Shown here: positions 31,419 to 41,366 of the stretch, in pieces
Position numbering within the stretch: position 1 is the stretch's first letter
How the letters are laid out: each line of letters begins with the position of its first letter
Origin: PALSA-505 sp035308365
Lineage (GTDB): Bacteria; Actinomycetota; Actinomycetes; Streptosporangiales; Streptosporangiaceae
Length of the DNA: 64,000 bases
Direction: 5' to 3'
NCBI GenBank assembly: GCA_035308365.1
Contig: DATGGU010000160.1
Coordinates: 4,134-68,133 of the forward strand
Program-made: the position numbers and the translations under genes
Notes under the pieces: generated by a model
What the model was told of the DNA's origin: nothing
The model's input: only the letters and a program-made list of their open reading frames with translations
Databases searched by the model: none

Positions 31419-34400
31419 TCATTCTGGCAGCCGGCTGCCCTGCACCAGCGACCGGATGGCCCGCACCGCCACCGACAGGGTGGCCATGGTGAACCGGTCG
31501 CTCTCCCAGATCTCGGTGAGCGTCTGGGTGGCCCGGGCGACCGATGCCTCGTTGCGCTGTGCCCACCGGGCCAGCCGCTCCTCCGGAGAGCCGCCCCCGG
31601 CCACCTCCAGCACGTCGCCGGCCAGCGCCGCGTGCGCGGCGTACAGGTCGTCGCGCAGCGCCGCCCTGGCGGCGGTGTTCCACCGGTCGTCGCGCGGCAG
31701 CGCGGTGATCCGGTCGCGGAGCTGGGTGATCTGCAGCCGGTCGGCCAGGTCGAAGTAGACCTCGGCGGTTTCCTCCACGCCACGCCCGGTGGCCTTGGAG
31801 ATTTCGACGATGTCGAAGGTGGAGTAGGCCGGCACCATCGCCGCGGCCCGGTCGGCCAGGCTGGCCGGCACGCCGCCGGACACATACTCTTCCCGCCGGT
31901 CCATGAACCCGGCCAGGTCGGTCCCGGTGAGCAGCTTGGGCAGGCCAGAGCCGACGGCGAGCACACCATCGGCGAAGAAGTCGATGGTGTCCTGGATCCC
32001 GAACGGCGACCGCCTGTTGTGCAGCAGCCAGCGGGCCGCCCGCTCGGTCAGCTTGCGGCCCTCGAGCAGCAGCGTGATCTGCATGTTCACGTCCACCAGG
32101 CCGTCCAGCCGCTGGATCTGCTCCCACACGGCCGGCATCCCGAAGACCTCCCTGGCGACCAGCCAGGCGCGGGTGATGTCCGGGCCCGAGGCGCCGGTCT
32201 CCTCGTTCAGCCGGAACCAGAACGTGATGCCGGACTTGTCGATCATGTCGTTGACGACGACCGTGGTGATGATCTCCCGGCGCAGCGGGTGGACGGCCAT
32301 CTGCCGCTCGTGACCCTCGCGCAGCGGCTCGGGGAAGTACTTGACCAGCGCCCCGTGCAGGTAGGAGTCGTCGGGCAGCTCGGAGTTCAGCACCTCCTTG
32401 GCCGCGTCGATCTTGGTGCGGGCGAGCAGCACGGCGAACTCGGGGCTGGTCAGGCCCTCACCGGCGGCCCGGCGCTCGGCGATCTCCTTGTCGCCGGGCA
32501 GGACTTCGAGCCTGCGCCGCAGTTTCCCGTCCCGCTCCAGCTTGCGCAGCAGCCGGGCGTGCACATGGAGCATCGAGGACGCCTGCGCGCGGGCGGCGGC
32601 GAGCACCACGTTCTGGTCGTAGTTGTGCGGCAGGACCAGCGCGGCGACCTCGTCCGTCATCTCGTGCAGCAGCCGGTCGCGCTGCTCCATGGTGAGCTGG
32701 CCGTCGTGGATCGACCGGCCCAGCAGGACCTTGATGTTGACCTCGTGGTCGGAGGTGTCCACGCCGGCGCTGTTGTCGATGAAGTCGGTGTTGATCAGCC
32801 CGCCCCGGCGGGCGAACTCGATCCGGCCGGCCTGGGTCAGGCCGAGGTTCCCGCCCTCGCCGACGACCTTGGCGCGAAGCTGCGGCGCGTCGATCCTGAT
32901 CGCGTCGTTGGACCGGTCGCCGACCGAGGCGTGCGTCTCCGTCGAGGCCTTGACGTAGGTGCCGATCCCGCCGTTCCACAGCAGGTCCACCGGCGCGGCG
33001 AGGACCGCCGAGATGAGCTGGCCCGGGGTGAGCGTCAGCACGTTGTCATCGAGGTCGAGCAGCGTGCGGACCTGCGGCGAGATGGGCACGGACTTGGCCG
33101 TGCGCGGCCAGACGCCGCCGCCGGCCGAGATCAGCGAGCTGTCGTAGTCGGCCCAGCTCGACCGCGGCAGGGCGAACAGCCGCTGCCGCTCGGCGAAGCT
33201 GGCCGCCGGGCCGGGATCGGGGTCGAGGAAGACATGCCGGTGGTCGAAGGCCGCCACCAGCTTGATCTTCCTGGACAGCAGCATCCCATTGCCGAACACG
33301 TCGCCCGACATGTCGCCGATCCCGGCCACGGTGAATTCGTCGGAGTCCACGTCGAGGCCGAGCGCACGGAAGTGGTAGCGCACCGATTCCCACGCACCGC
33401 GCGCGGTGATGCCCATCTTCTTGTGGTCGTAACCGACGGAACCGCCGGACGCGAACGCGTCGCCGAGCCAGAAGCCGTACTTGGCCGAGATACCGTTGGC
33501 CACGTCGGAGAACGTCGCGGTGCCCTTGTCCGCCGCCACCACCAGGTAGGGGTCGTCGCCGTCGTGCCTGACCACGTCGGGGGGCGGCACCACCTGCTCG
33601 CCGCCCCGGTTGTCGGTGATGTCCAGCATGGCGCTGATGAACATGCGGTAGCAGGCCAGGCCCTCTTCGGCGTAGGCGGCCCGGTCCGCGGGGTCGGGCA
33701 GCTGCTTGCAGACGAAGGCGCCCTTGGCGCCGGCGGGCACGATGACCGAGTTCTTCACGTCCTGCGCCTTGACCAGGCCGAGTACTTCGGTGCGGAAGTC
33801 TTCCTCCCGGTCCGACCAGCGGATCCCGCCCCTGGCCACCCGGCCGAACCGCAGGTGGATCGCCTCGAACCGGGGTGAGTAGGCGAACAGCTCGAACTGC
33901 GGCCTGGGCGCGGGCAGGTCGGGCACCTGGCCCGGATCCATCTTCAGCGCCAGGTACGGTGCCCGCGGCTGGGCGACGGCAGAGCCTGCACCACCGGCCG
34001 GGCCGCCGTTGCGCTGGTAGTAGTTGGTGCGCAGGGTGGCCATGATCAGGGCCAGATAGGCGCGCAGGATGCGGTCCTGGTCCAGGCTGGCCACCTCGTC
34101 GAGCTCGCCGCGGATTTCCTCGACGATCGCCTCGCTGCGCTCGGCCTCGCCGGCCGACCGCTGCGGGTCGAACCGCGACTCGAACAACCGCACCAGCAGC
34201 CTGGTCACGGTGACGTTCGAGCGCAGCACCCGCTCGATGTAGTCCTGGCTGAACGTGATGCCGGTCTGCCGCAGGTACCTGGCGTAGGCGCGCAGCACGA
34301 CCGCCTGCCGCCAGGTCAGCTCGGCGGCCAGCACCAGCGAGTTGAAGTTGTCGTCTTCGACCAGCCCGCCCCACAGCGCGAGCAGGGCATCCTCGAACTG

Positions 34401-36509
34401 CTCCTTGACCCGGGGCTTGGGGCTCACCGAGGCGGTGCTGCGCACGCCGAAGTCATAGATCCAGAACGGCGCCGGGCCGCCGTCGTCCTCGCTCACGAAC
34501 TCGTATGGATGCTCGTCCACCACCTCGACTCCCATGTGCTGGAGCTGGGGCAGCACATGGGACAGCGTGATCGGGCTCTGCGCGCGGTAGATCTTCAGCC
34601 GCCAGGCCTGCGGCGGGGTGCCCTGGTCACCATCGGTGACCACGGCTGGGTGCTGATGGCCGCTGCTCTGGTACAGCTCGACCGCGACCTGGTCGCCGGC
34701 CTTGCGCAGCGCCTTGATCCGGCACAGGTCGGCCATCGCGTCCACCGCGGGCATGTCCGCCTTGTACGTCTCGGGTATCACGTCGCCGAAGGTGGCGACC
34801 AGCGCCCGGCCCTCCCGCCCGCCGAGCGAACGGGTGGCTTCCTCCAGCAGGTCGTCGTCCCAGGTGCGGACGGCGGCGATCAGCTTCTGCTCCAGCTCGG
34901 CCGCGTCCACGTCGGGCATCGGACGGCCCCGCTCGCCGCGGATGACCACCTGCAGCCTGGCCAGCACCGATTCGCCGATCATGGCGCTGTAGTCGGCGGA
35001 GACGCCGTTCAGCGCCGCCATCAGGATTTCCTGGGTACGGTGCCGCACCTTGGTGTTCCACCGGTCCCTCGGCATGTAGAGCAGGCAGGACATGTACCGG
35101 CCGTAGGGGTCCTTGCGCAGGAACAGCCGGGTCTGCTTGCGCTCGCGCAGCCGCAGCACACCCAGGGTGATCGGGGTCAGCTCGGCCACCGAAGTCTGGA
35201 ACAGTTCCTCCCTCGGGTAGGTCTCGAGGATCTCGGTCAGATCCTTGCCGTCGTGGCTGTCGGCGGCGATGCCGGCCGCCTCCAGCACGTCGGTCAGCTT
35301 CTGCCGCAGCACCGGTATCCGGGTGATGCTCTCGGTGTATGCGACGTAGGTGTAGAGGCCGAGGAACCGGTACTCGCCGACCACGGTGGTCCCGTCGAAC
35401 TTCTTGACCGCCACGTAGTCGAGGTAGCTGGAGCGGTGCACGGTGGACCGGGAGTTCGCCTTGGTGAGCACCAGCCGCACCGGCTCGGTGGCCTTGGCCC
35501 GTACCTCGGGCGGCAGGGCGGCGAACGCGTCCGATCCGGGACGGTCGTGCCGCAAGATGCCCAGGCCGGTGCCGGGGACCGCGCGCAGTGCCATGCCCTC
35601 GGGGCCGTCCACCAGGTCGTATTCGCGGTAGCCGAGGAAGGTGAAGTGCCCGTCGGCCAGCCAGCGCAGCAGCGCCTCGGCCTCTTCGGTGCTGACGTCG
35701 CCCGCCGCGGTGGGCTGCGGGTCGCGGCCCAGCCGGTTGACTCCGTGGGCCGTCTCGTTCCGCATCTCATCGGCGAGCTGATCGGCCAGCCGCTCGGCGG
35801 CCGAGCGCATCCGCGGGTGGTCCTCCACCGCGACCCGGACGTCGTCGAGAATACCGCGCAGCTTGGTCTCCAGCTTCTCCTTGCTGAGATCGCCGGACGG
35901 CTTGGAGACCTCGATGTGTATCCAGGATTCGTTGATCTCGCCGTTGTCGCCGTAGCGGTCCTCCAGCGGGCCGAACACCTTGCGCAGCGCGCCGGCGACA
36001 TCCCTGCTCACCCGGAGCTGGGGATGCACGATCAGGCTGAGTTCGAGGTGGTAGCGGTCCAGGCCCATCGTCACCGAGTCGACCAGGAACGGCATGTCGT
36101 CGGTGACGATGTCCACCACCGCGCGGTCCGGGTCGAAGGCGACATGGTCACCGCCGTCCGGCTCGGCCGGGACCCGGACGCAGACCAGGGGCCGGCCCTG
36201 CGGCCGGTTCGCGCCGAGCCTGGCGTGCTCGGCGGCTACCGCGGCAGCCTGGTCCGGGCCGATGGCGGCCAGGTCCTCGGCCGCGACGTGCCGGTAGTAG
36301 ATGTGCAGGTAACTGAGCGGATCACCAAGGCCGGGGATGTCATCGCGGAGCAGTTCGGCCACCCGGGCCGCGGCCGACTTCAGCAGCGCTTCCCGCTGCT
36401 CGTCCGAGCCCACCACCACTGTCGGTTCCACCGCCTGCTCCCTCGCTGGGTCGGCCCGGCCACGTCCGGCAGCCGGTCGGTTTGCACCTGTTAGCTGACC
36501 TTTTCGCAC
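31419..36509 (-). CDS. gdhB: NAD-specific glutamate dehydrogenase, large (180-kDa) type
   Basis: 1696 residues, GTG start, the normal size for the GDH_ACT/GDH_C family. The N-terminal half contains ACT-like regulatory domains; the catalytic core carries GRVARGGIRWSDREEDFRTE, then the Lys-bearing VPAGAKGAFVCKQLPD and the Rossmann segment GEGGNLGLTQAGRIEFARRG. It oxidatively deaminates glutamate to 2-oxoglutarate and ammonia with NAD. The GTG abuts the kynA stop with no spacing, so the two genes are probably cotranscribed. The window has no obvious control element upstream. Confidence 0.95.
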   Translation of the reverse strand: MRKGQLTGANRPAAGRGRADPAREQAVEPTVVVGSDEQREALLKSAAARVAELLRDDIPGLGDPLSYLHIYYRHVAAEDLAAIGPDQAAAVAAEHARLGANRPQGRPLVCVRVPAEPDGGDHVAFDPDRAVVDIVTDDMPFLVDSVTMGLDRYHLELSLIVHPQLRVSRDVAGALRKVFGPLEDRYGDNGEINESWIHIEVSKPSGDLSKEKLETKLRGILDDVRVAVEDHPRMRSAAERLADQLADEMRNETAHGVNRLGRDPQPTAAGDVSTEEAEALLRWLADGHFTFLGYREYDLVDGPEGMALRAVPGTGLGILRHDRPGSDAFAALPPEVRAKATEPVRLVLTKANSRSTVHRSSYLDYVAVKKFDGTTVVGEYRFLGLYTYVAYTESITRIPVLRQKLTDVLEAAGIAADSHDGKDLTEILETYPREELFQTSVAELTPITLGVLRLRERKQTRLFLRKDPYGRYMSCLLYMPRDRWNTKVRHRTQEILMAALNGVSADYSAMIGESVLARLQVVIRGERGRPMPDVDAAELEQKLIAAVRTWDDDLLEEATRSLGGREGRALVATFGDVIPETYKADMPAVDAMADLCRIKALRKAGDQVAVELYQSSGHQHPAVVTDGDQGTPPQAWRLKIYRAQSPITLSHVLPQLQHMGVEVVDEHPYEFVSEDDGGPAPFWIYDFGVRSTASVSPKPRVKEQFEDALLALWGGLVEDDNFNSLVLAAELTWRQAVVLRAYARYLRQTGITFSQDYIERVLRSNVTVTRLLVRLFESRFDPQRSAGEAERSEAIVEEIRGELDEVASLDQDRILRAYLALIMATLRTNYYQRNGGPAGGAGSAVAQPRAPYLALKMDPGQVPDLPAPRPQFELFAYSPRFEAIHLRFGRVARGGIRWSDREEDFRTEVLGLVKAQDVKNSVIVPAGAKGAFVCKQLPDPADRAAYAEEGLACYRMFISAMLDITDNRGGEQVVPPPDVVRHDGDDPYLVVAADKGTATFSDVANGISAKYGFWLGDAFASGGSVGYDHKKMGITARGAWESVRYHFRALGLDVDSDEFTVAGIGDMSGDVFGNGMLLSRKIKLVAAFDHRHVFLDPDPGPAASFAERQRLFALPRSSWADYDSSLISAGGGVWPRTAKSVPISPQVRTLLDLDDNVLTLTPGQLISAVLAAPVDLLWNGGIGTYVKASTETHASVGDRSNDAIRIDAPQLRAKVVGEGGNLGLTQAGRIEFARRGGLINTDFIDNSAGVDTSDHEVNIKVLLGRSIHDGQLTMEQRDRLLHEMTDEVAALVLPHNYDQNVVLAAARAQASSMLHVHARLLRKLERDGKLRRRLEVLPGDKEIAERRAAGEGLTSPEFAVLLARTKIDAAKEVLNSELPDDSYLHGALVKYFPEPLREGHERQMAVHPLRREIITTVVVNDMIDKSGITFWFRLNEETGASGPDITRAWLVAREVFGMPAVWEQIQRLDGLVDVNMQITLLLEGRKLTERAARWLLHNRRSPFGIQDTIDFFADGVLAVGSGLPKLLTGTDLAGFMDRREEYVSGGVPASLADRAAAMVPAYSTFDIVEISKATGRGVEETAEVYFDLADRLQITQLRDRITALPRDDRWNTAARAALRDDLYAAHAALAGDVLEVAGGGSPEERLARWAQRNEASVARATQTLTEIWESDRFTMATLSVAVRAIRSLVQGSRLPE

Positions 36510-37460
36510 CTATAGCCAGTCACGTAGTTCCCAGAGCAACGGGTAATAATGCAAGGCCAGCCGGCGCCTCAGGTAAGGCGCGCCGGACGACCCCCCGGTG
36601 CCGGACTTCGTGCCGATCTGCCGTTCCACCATCGCCACATGGCGCGCCCGCCACAGGGCTGCCAGCTCGTCGTGGGTAAGGAGGTCTTCGGAGAGCTGCC
36701 ACAGGTCATCGTGCTCGGCTCGTCCCCTGGCGATGACCAGCAGCGAGGAAATGAGCTGCTCGTCGTCGCCGGTGGGCAGGCCGCGCGCCCGCAGCAGGTC
36801 CACGAACCCGTCCCACAGCGACGGCTCGGCCAGCCGGGCGGTGAGCCGCCCCTGCTCCGCCTCGGAGAGCACACGGAACCGGGCCAGGTAGCCGGGATCC
36901 TTGGCGCCGGAGAGGAACTCCAGCTCACGGAACTGGACCGACTGGAAGCCGCTGGCCGGCGCGAGCGTGGACCGGAAGTCGAGGAAGTCCTGCGGAGTCA
37001 TCGTCTCCAGGATCTCGACCTGGGCGACGAGCAGCCGCTCGATCGCGTGTACCCGGCGCAGCAGGTGCCTGGCCTGCCACGGCCGGCCCGCCAGCATCTC
37101 GTCCCTGGCCGCGCCGATCTCGTTCAGCAGTTGCTTGAACCACAGCTCGTAGACCTGGTGGACGGTGATGAACAGCAACTCGTCGTGGGCGGGCGGCTCG
37201 GCCTGCGGGATCTGCTGGCTGAGCAGCTCGGGAAGACGCAGGTAGCTGCTGTAGGTGAGCCGGCCACCCTCTTCGCCGAAGCTGCGGGACCTGGCTCGCC
37301 CGTCTGTCTGTGCGGACTGTCCATCGGCCGCGGGATCGCCGCGGCCTGGCCGCGTGTCCTGATCCGGCGGGGATCCCTGGGCTGGCTGCGGCGGCCCGGG
37401 CTGCCGCGGCCCGTTGCCGGGCGCCGGCATGGCCGCACCACGCCTTTGTGGTGATGTCAC
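36510..37460 (-). CDS. kynA: Tryptophan 2,3-dioxygenase
   Basis: About 316 residues if started at GTG 37460, which follows a GGGGG run; the frame is open to 37487. The conserved core starts near residue 65 with LTYSSYLRLPELLSQQ, then HDELLFITVHQVYELWFKQL with the heme-site His, MTPQDFLDFRSTLAPASGFQ and the closing GTGGSSGAPYLRRRLALHYY. It opens the indole ring of tryptophan to N-formylkynurenine, first step of the kynurenine route. The ~60 extra N-terminal residues are Pro/Gly-rich and probably disordered. No kynB or kynU is nearby; the next gene is gdhB, which starts right at the stop codon. Confidence 0.92.
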   Translation of the reverse strand: MTSPQRRGAAMPAPGNGPRQPGPPQPAQGSPPDQDTRPGRGDPAADGQSAQTDGRARSRSFGEEGGRLTYSSYLRLPELLSQQIPQAEPPAHDELLFITVHQVYELWFKQLLNEIGAARDEMLAGRPWQARHLLRRVHAIERLLVAQVEILETMTPQDFLDFRSTLAPASGFQSVQFRELEFLSGAKDPGYLARFRVLSEAEQGRLTARLAEPSLWDGFVDLLRARGLPTGDDEQLISSLLVIARGRAEHDDLWQLSEDLLTHDELAALWRARHVAMVERQIGTKSGTGGSSGAPYLRRRLALHYYPLLWELRDWL

Positions 37461-37628
37461 GGTGCCCCCAAGGATAACTCGGCACATCTACCAGGGCCTG
37501 AAGCGGTGGGTGGATCCCGGCTGTCCTAACAGTTCCGTGACCTGGTCGAGACCTGGCTCCGTCAAAGAGCGATGCTCAGACGGCACGCCGCCGCTGATTC
37601 GTGCTGCCGGTAATTATTTGACGGCTAA

Positions 37629-38360
37629 TTATTTGACGGCGCGTTCCGGCCTGGTCAGGATGTCGATGGCGCGCACAACGGCCTCCGTGTCGGCCAGTCC
37701 GTCCAGCACGGCGTCCGCGCCAGCCGTGGCCAGCTCGGAATGGGCGGCCCGGCCGCTGGCCACCGCGATCGACCGGGCGCCGCCGATCCGTGCGGCCTCC
37801 ACGTCCCGGGGCGAATCGCCGATGTAGACGGTGGCCGGTTCGCTGAAGGTGACCCGCCGCGCCTGCGCCGCGCGGGACCGGGCCACCTGCAGCAGCGTCC
37901 CCTTCGGGTAGACCTCGGAACCGTAGCCGCCGATCGTGAAGTCGACCAGCGTGTCCAGCCCGAAGGCACGCAACTTGGTGATCGCGTTGGGTTTGATCGT
38001 CCCGGTGAGCACGGTCTGCACCACACCGGGCAGGCGGCCCACCGCGACCAGCGCCTCCCTGGCGCCGGGCAGCATCCGGCCCTTCTGCGTCAGCTGGCCG
38101 GCCCGCTGGCCGAACGCCGTGGCCAGCGCCTCGGTGTAGTCGGCGAGCAGGCGCTGCGCGTCATCGGGGTTGACCGGCTCCGCCGAGTTCAGGGCCAGCG
38201 CGTCGAAGAACATCTCCGAGTCGGTCCGGCCGGCCGTCTGCGGCAGCCGTACCAGTGGGCGCCCGGTGACCTGCCGGAACGCTTCGGCACAGGCGTCGCG
38301 CGTGACCTGCCCGACGTCAACCAGGGTCAGATCGATGTTCCACAGGACGAGGCGGTGAAT
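37629..38360 (-). CDS. HAD-superfamily phosphatase-like protein with Asn in place of the nucleophile
   Basis: 243 residues if started at ATT 38360, six bases after GGAGG; no ATG, GTG or TTG exists in frame between 38585 and the first motif, so the only conventional start is GTG 38585, which adds 75 non-family residues. Motif I reads VLWNIDLTLVD: the first Asp of DxDxT, the phosphoryl nucleophile, is Asn8. The later motifs are present (VLTGTIKPN; GYGSEVYPKGTLL; YIGDSPRDVEAARIGGARSI). Loss of the nucleophile predicts no phosphatase activity, though non-catalytic HAD proteins are known. Homologues with Asn would argue for a real subfamily. Confidence 0.75.
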   Translation of the reverse strand: MHRLVLWNIDLTLVDVGQVTRDACAEAFRQVTGRPLVRLPQTAGRTDSEMFFDALALNSAEPVNPDDAQRLLADYTEALATAFGQRAGQLTQKGRMLPGAREALVAVGRLPGVVQTVLTGTIKPNAITKLRAFGLDTLVDFTIGGYGSEVYPKGTLLQVARSRAAQARRVTFSEPATVYIGDSPRDVEAARIGGARSIAVASGRAAHSELATAGADAVLDGLADTEAVVRAIDILTRPERAVK

Positions 38361-38434
38361 GGCGGGCCTCCGGCGCTGGCAAAGACACGAACGGGCGGGG
38401 TCAACGCTATCCGGGCTGGCACCGCGGTAATGCC

Positions 38435-38541
38435 AAACCGGCCTGGCGCGACCAGGAGGCTTATTCAGAACCTCCGGGTGATCAGCCAGCTGCCGCAGCT
38501 CACAAGCCTGGTGGCAAGGCCGCTGGCCGGTTTTGAATAAG
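38435..38541. repeat. Interleaved inverted repeats upstream of the HAD gene
   Basis: AAACCGGCC (38435-38443) has its complement GGCCGGTTT at 38525-38533, and CTTATTC (38460-38466) has GAATAAG at 38535-38541. The pairs interleave rather than nest. ACCAGG-GGCTT near 38451 is also echoed as AAGCCTGGT at 38504-38512. It may be the relic of a small palindromic element that moved into the 5' end of the HAD gene. Confidence 0.4.
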
Positions 38542-38604
38542 TCTCCAGAGCAGATCAGGATGAGCCCGGACAGTGATACCGGCACCTGAACATCGGAGGT
38601 TCAC

Positions 38605-39105
38605 ATGCTCGGCACACCCGCTCGCTCTTTCCTGTCCCTGGTCGCGGCCGCCTTAGCGCTCGCCGCCGCCTCCCCCGCCGGGGCCACTGTGCGCCCGGCC
38701 CGGGATCCCATCCCGATCGGCCATGACCAGTACTTCAAGGGCCTGGTCGACAACCACCCACCAGGCCAGGCGATCATCTTCATGTCCTTGACGTCCTGCA
38801 CGCCGGGGGCCACGACCGGCCACCCGCTCGGCGGCCAGCCAGTCGAGGTGCAGACCACGTCCCCGGTGAGCACGCAAGACGTCGGCTATACCGGCACCGA
38901 CGGCGACAGCATCGGGGCGACGGCCGGCCCGGTTTCCCCGGCGAACGTGATCCTGAAATTCACCAGCTACTTCGTGCCGCAGGACCTGCCAACCACCATT
39001 ACCCTGCCGTGCTCGGGGAACGGTGAGATGGACTTCATCCCGGCACCGCACAGCTCCAACGCGATAACCGCCGTCCTGCCAGTGACCTTCGAGGTCCAGC
39101 CCTAG
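38605..39105 (+). CDS. Small secreted protein of unknown function
   Basis: 166 residues, ATG start. The first ~27 residues are a signal peptide: MLGTPARSF, a hydrophobic LSLVAAALALAAAS, and an Ala-Gly-Ala cleavage site. The mature part is neutral, rich in Thr and Pro, and has two Cys (SLTSCTPGA and LPCSGNG) that could form a disulfide; it looks like a beta-sandwich. No family recognised. It stands alone between a HAD gene and a PBP gene of opposite orientation. Confidence 0.75.
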   Translation: MLGTPARSFLSLVAAALALAAASPAGATVRPARDPIPIGHDQYFKGLVDNHPPGQAIIFMSLTSCTPGATTGHPLGGQPVEVQTTSPVSTQDVGYTGTDGDSIGATAGPVSPANVILKFTSYFVPQDLPTTITLPCSGNGEMDFIPAPHSSNAITAVLPVTFEVQP

Positions 39106-39157
39106 ACGGCGCTTCCAGGCCGCATCCGTGAGACTGTGACCGGCCGCGGATGCGGCC

Positions 39158-41104
39158 TCACAGTCCGCGCAGGAACGCGTTGGCGATCGGCCCGGCGCTG
39201 TTGGCACCGAAGCCACCGCCCTCGACCAGCACCGCGAACGCCACGTCACCCCGGTAACCGATGAACCAGCCGTGCGCGGGCGGGTTGGGACCCGAACCGT
39301 ACTCGGCCGTTCCCGTCTTGCCGTAGACACCGGGCGGGAAGCCGACCGAGGCCGCGGTGCCCCTGGTGACCACCGCCTGCATCATCGGCCGCAGCGTGTC
39401 CAGGATGCCGGCCGCAATGGCGTGCGGGCTGGCCGTCTGCCGCGGCGCGGGGCTGGTGACCAGAACCGGCGGCCGCCAGGTACCGGCGTCGATGGCCGCC
39501 GCCTCGGCCGCCTGGCTGAGCGGGTTGACCAGGTCGGTCCCCTGGCCGAAGGCGTCGGCGGCCAGGTCGACCTGAGTGTGCGGCGTGCTGAACTTGCCGA
39601 GCACAGCCGGGATGCCGAGCGCGGGCTGGGCGTTGTAGCCGAAGGTCGTGGCCATGGAGGCAAGCGCGGGACCGTCAAGGCGCTGGGTGGCGAGCAGGGC
39701 GAACGTGGTGTTGCACGAGATGGCGAAGGCGTTCAGCAGGCTGGTCGAGCCGAGCTGTTCGTTGTTGTCGTTGTGGAACACCCGGCCGTCGATTGTCACC
39801 TGGCTGGGGCACTGCACCGCGCTGGACGGGGTCATGCCCTTCCCAGCCAGGGCGGACCCGGTCACGATCTTGAAGGTCGACCCGGGTGGGAAGATCCCTT
39901 CCAGCGCCCGGTCGAACCCGCCGGGGCGCTCCACCACGGCCAGTATCCGGCCGGTGGACGGCTGGATGGCCACCATGTCCACCGGCTTGGATGTGTGCGC
40001 GGACGACACCGCCCGCGACGCGGCGAGCTGGTCGTGCATGTCGAGGCTGGTATGGACGGGCGTGCCCGGGACGGCGGCGAACTTGGCCGCCGTCGCGTCG
40101 ATCCGCTTGCCCGGCCCCTGGATCCGGATGGTCAGCGACGGCCGCCCGGCCAGTTGTGCCTGATAAGTCTGCTCGATCCCGCCCTCGCCGATCAGGTCAC
40201 CGGCGGCGTATGGCTCCCCGAGCGCCTTGGCCTGCTTGGCGGTGGCCCGCACCACCTCGCCGGTCAGCAGCGAGATCGACCCGGACTCGGCCTGCACCTG
40301 CGGCGAGCTGAGCACGGCCCCGTCCGCCGACAAAATGGAGGCCCTGGCAGGCCAGGCGGCGCTGAGCGTGAACCGCTCACCGGCCCGCAACCCCGGGTAG
40401 ATGGCGGCCGGGCTCCAGTTCACCCACCACTGGCGGTTACGCCGTACCAGCGCCAGACTGCCACGATAGGTCCAGACATGCCCGCTGATCAGGTCGGCCG
40501 TGGCCGTGAACGACGCCTGGGTGGCTCCGCCCGCGCTGCTCACCGCACCCAGCGACAGACGGATGCGGCGGATGCCGGCCTCCGCCGCCACCTGCTTCAG
40601 CGGCCCGGCCACCCCGCCGCTCGGCACGCCCACGCTCACCTTGTCCATGGCCGGGTAGTCACCGCGCTGCCAGGCTGCCAGGTACGTGCTCGCGGTCTGC
40701 TGCGGGCTGCCGTGCGTGCGCAGCAGGAAGTAGGCGCCCGCCCCGGCGCCGGCGCCGGCCACCAGGACGACAGCGACGACGATCGCGATCGTGCGCCGCC
40801 GGCTCCCACCGCGCCGCCCACCACCGCGACCACGGCCGTCATACTCGCCCGAGGTGTGGTACCGGCCTGGCGGGTCCTCACGTTGTGGCCGGTAGTAGCT
40901 GTCCAACGGGTCCTGGCTGCTGCCGGGTGGGTACTGGCGGCCCGGCGGATGCTGGCCTTCCGCCTGGTACTGGCCGCGCAGCGAGCGCAGGCCGCCCAGC
41001 GAGTAATGCTCGTCCGTTGGGTGGTCGTCTGACCGGCCCGGCGGGTACTGGCCGCCGGGCGGATGCTGGCCTTCATATGGGTCAGGCGTGGATCGGTCGT
41101 GCAT
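39158..41104 (-). CDS. Penicillin-binding protein with MecA_N-like domain (class B-type transpeptidase)
   Basis: 648 residues from ATG 41104 (MHDRST). The cytoplasmic N-terminus carries repeated GQHPPG/GQYPPG units, then one membrane helix (IAIVVAVVLVAGAGAGAGAY), an NTF2-like MecA_N domain and the transpeptidase. The catalytic set is complete: Ser409-x-x-Lys412 (PPGSTFKIV), Ser463-Cys-Asn465 and Lys596-Thr-Gly598. It cross-links peptidoglycan from the outside of the membrane. It is a clear paralogue of the degenerate protein at 25.0-27.4 kb. GTG-type upstream starts to 41473 are possible but add only low-complexity residues. Confidence 0.92.
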   Translation of the reverse strand: MHDRSTPDPYEGQHPPGGQYPPGRSDDHPTDEHYSLGGLRSLRGQYQAEGQHPPGRQYPPGSSQDPLDSYYRPQREDPPGRYHTSGEYDGRGRGGGRRGGSRRRTIAIVVAVVLVAGAGAGAGAYFLLRTHGSPQQTASTYLAAWQRGDYPAMDKVSVGVPSGGVAGPLKQVAAEAGIRRIRLSLGAVSSAGGATQASFTATADLISGHVWTYRGSLALVRRNRQWWVNWSPAAIYPGLRAGERFTLSAAWPARASILSADGAVLSSPQVQAESGSISLLTGEVVRATAKQAKALGEPYAAGDLIGEGGIEQTYQAQLAGRPSLTIRIQGPGKRIDATAAKFAAVPGTPVHTSLDMHDQLAASRAVSSAHTSKPVDMVAIQPSTGRILAVVERPGGFDRALEGIFPPGSTFKIVTGSALAGKGMTPSSAVQCPSQVTIDGRVFHNDNNEQLGSTSLLNAFAISCNTTFALLATQRLDGPALASMATTFGYNAQPALGIPAVLGKFSTPHTQVDLAADAFGQGTDLVNPLSQAAEAAAIDAGTWRPPVLVTSPAPRQTASPHAIAAGILDTLRPMMQAVVTRGTAASVGFPPGVYGKTGTAEYGSGPNPPAHGWFIGYRGDVAFAVLVEGGGFGANSAGPIANAFLRGL

Positions 41105-41366
41105 GACGTGGCGCCGCTCCCGATTGCCCGCGCGCGGCCCTGGCACCGGCCGCGCGTACATCGGTTCCCCTTGCCTGGGCCAGCGTATGCGCCCACGCAG
41201 GTGCTTCAGGCACCAGTCCCAGATCGGCAGGTTTCGTTTTGGTCTCGTCCGGCCGGTTCCGGTTGGCAACGGATCGGCTGCGACTTCCAGGATTCTGGAT
41301 CCAGGTAACCGAAATCCCGGCACCGCCGTCTTCGGTGAGGAAAGTTCAGTTCCCGGCGATCGCCGG

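Noticed and set aside
31632..33878. A 748-codon open frame antisense to gdhB, and a similar one at 34509-36494.
   Set aside because: Long antisense frames are expected opposite high-GC coding sequence; the translations show low-complexity Gly/Arg/Asp/Val runs with no domain, while the gdhB frame is fully conserved.
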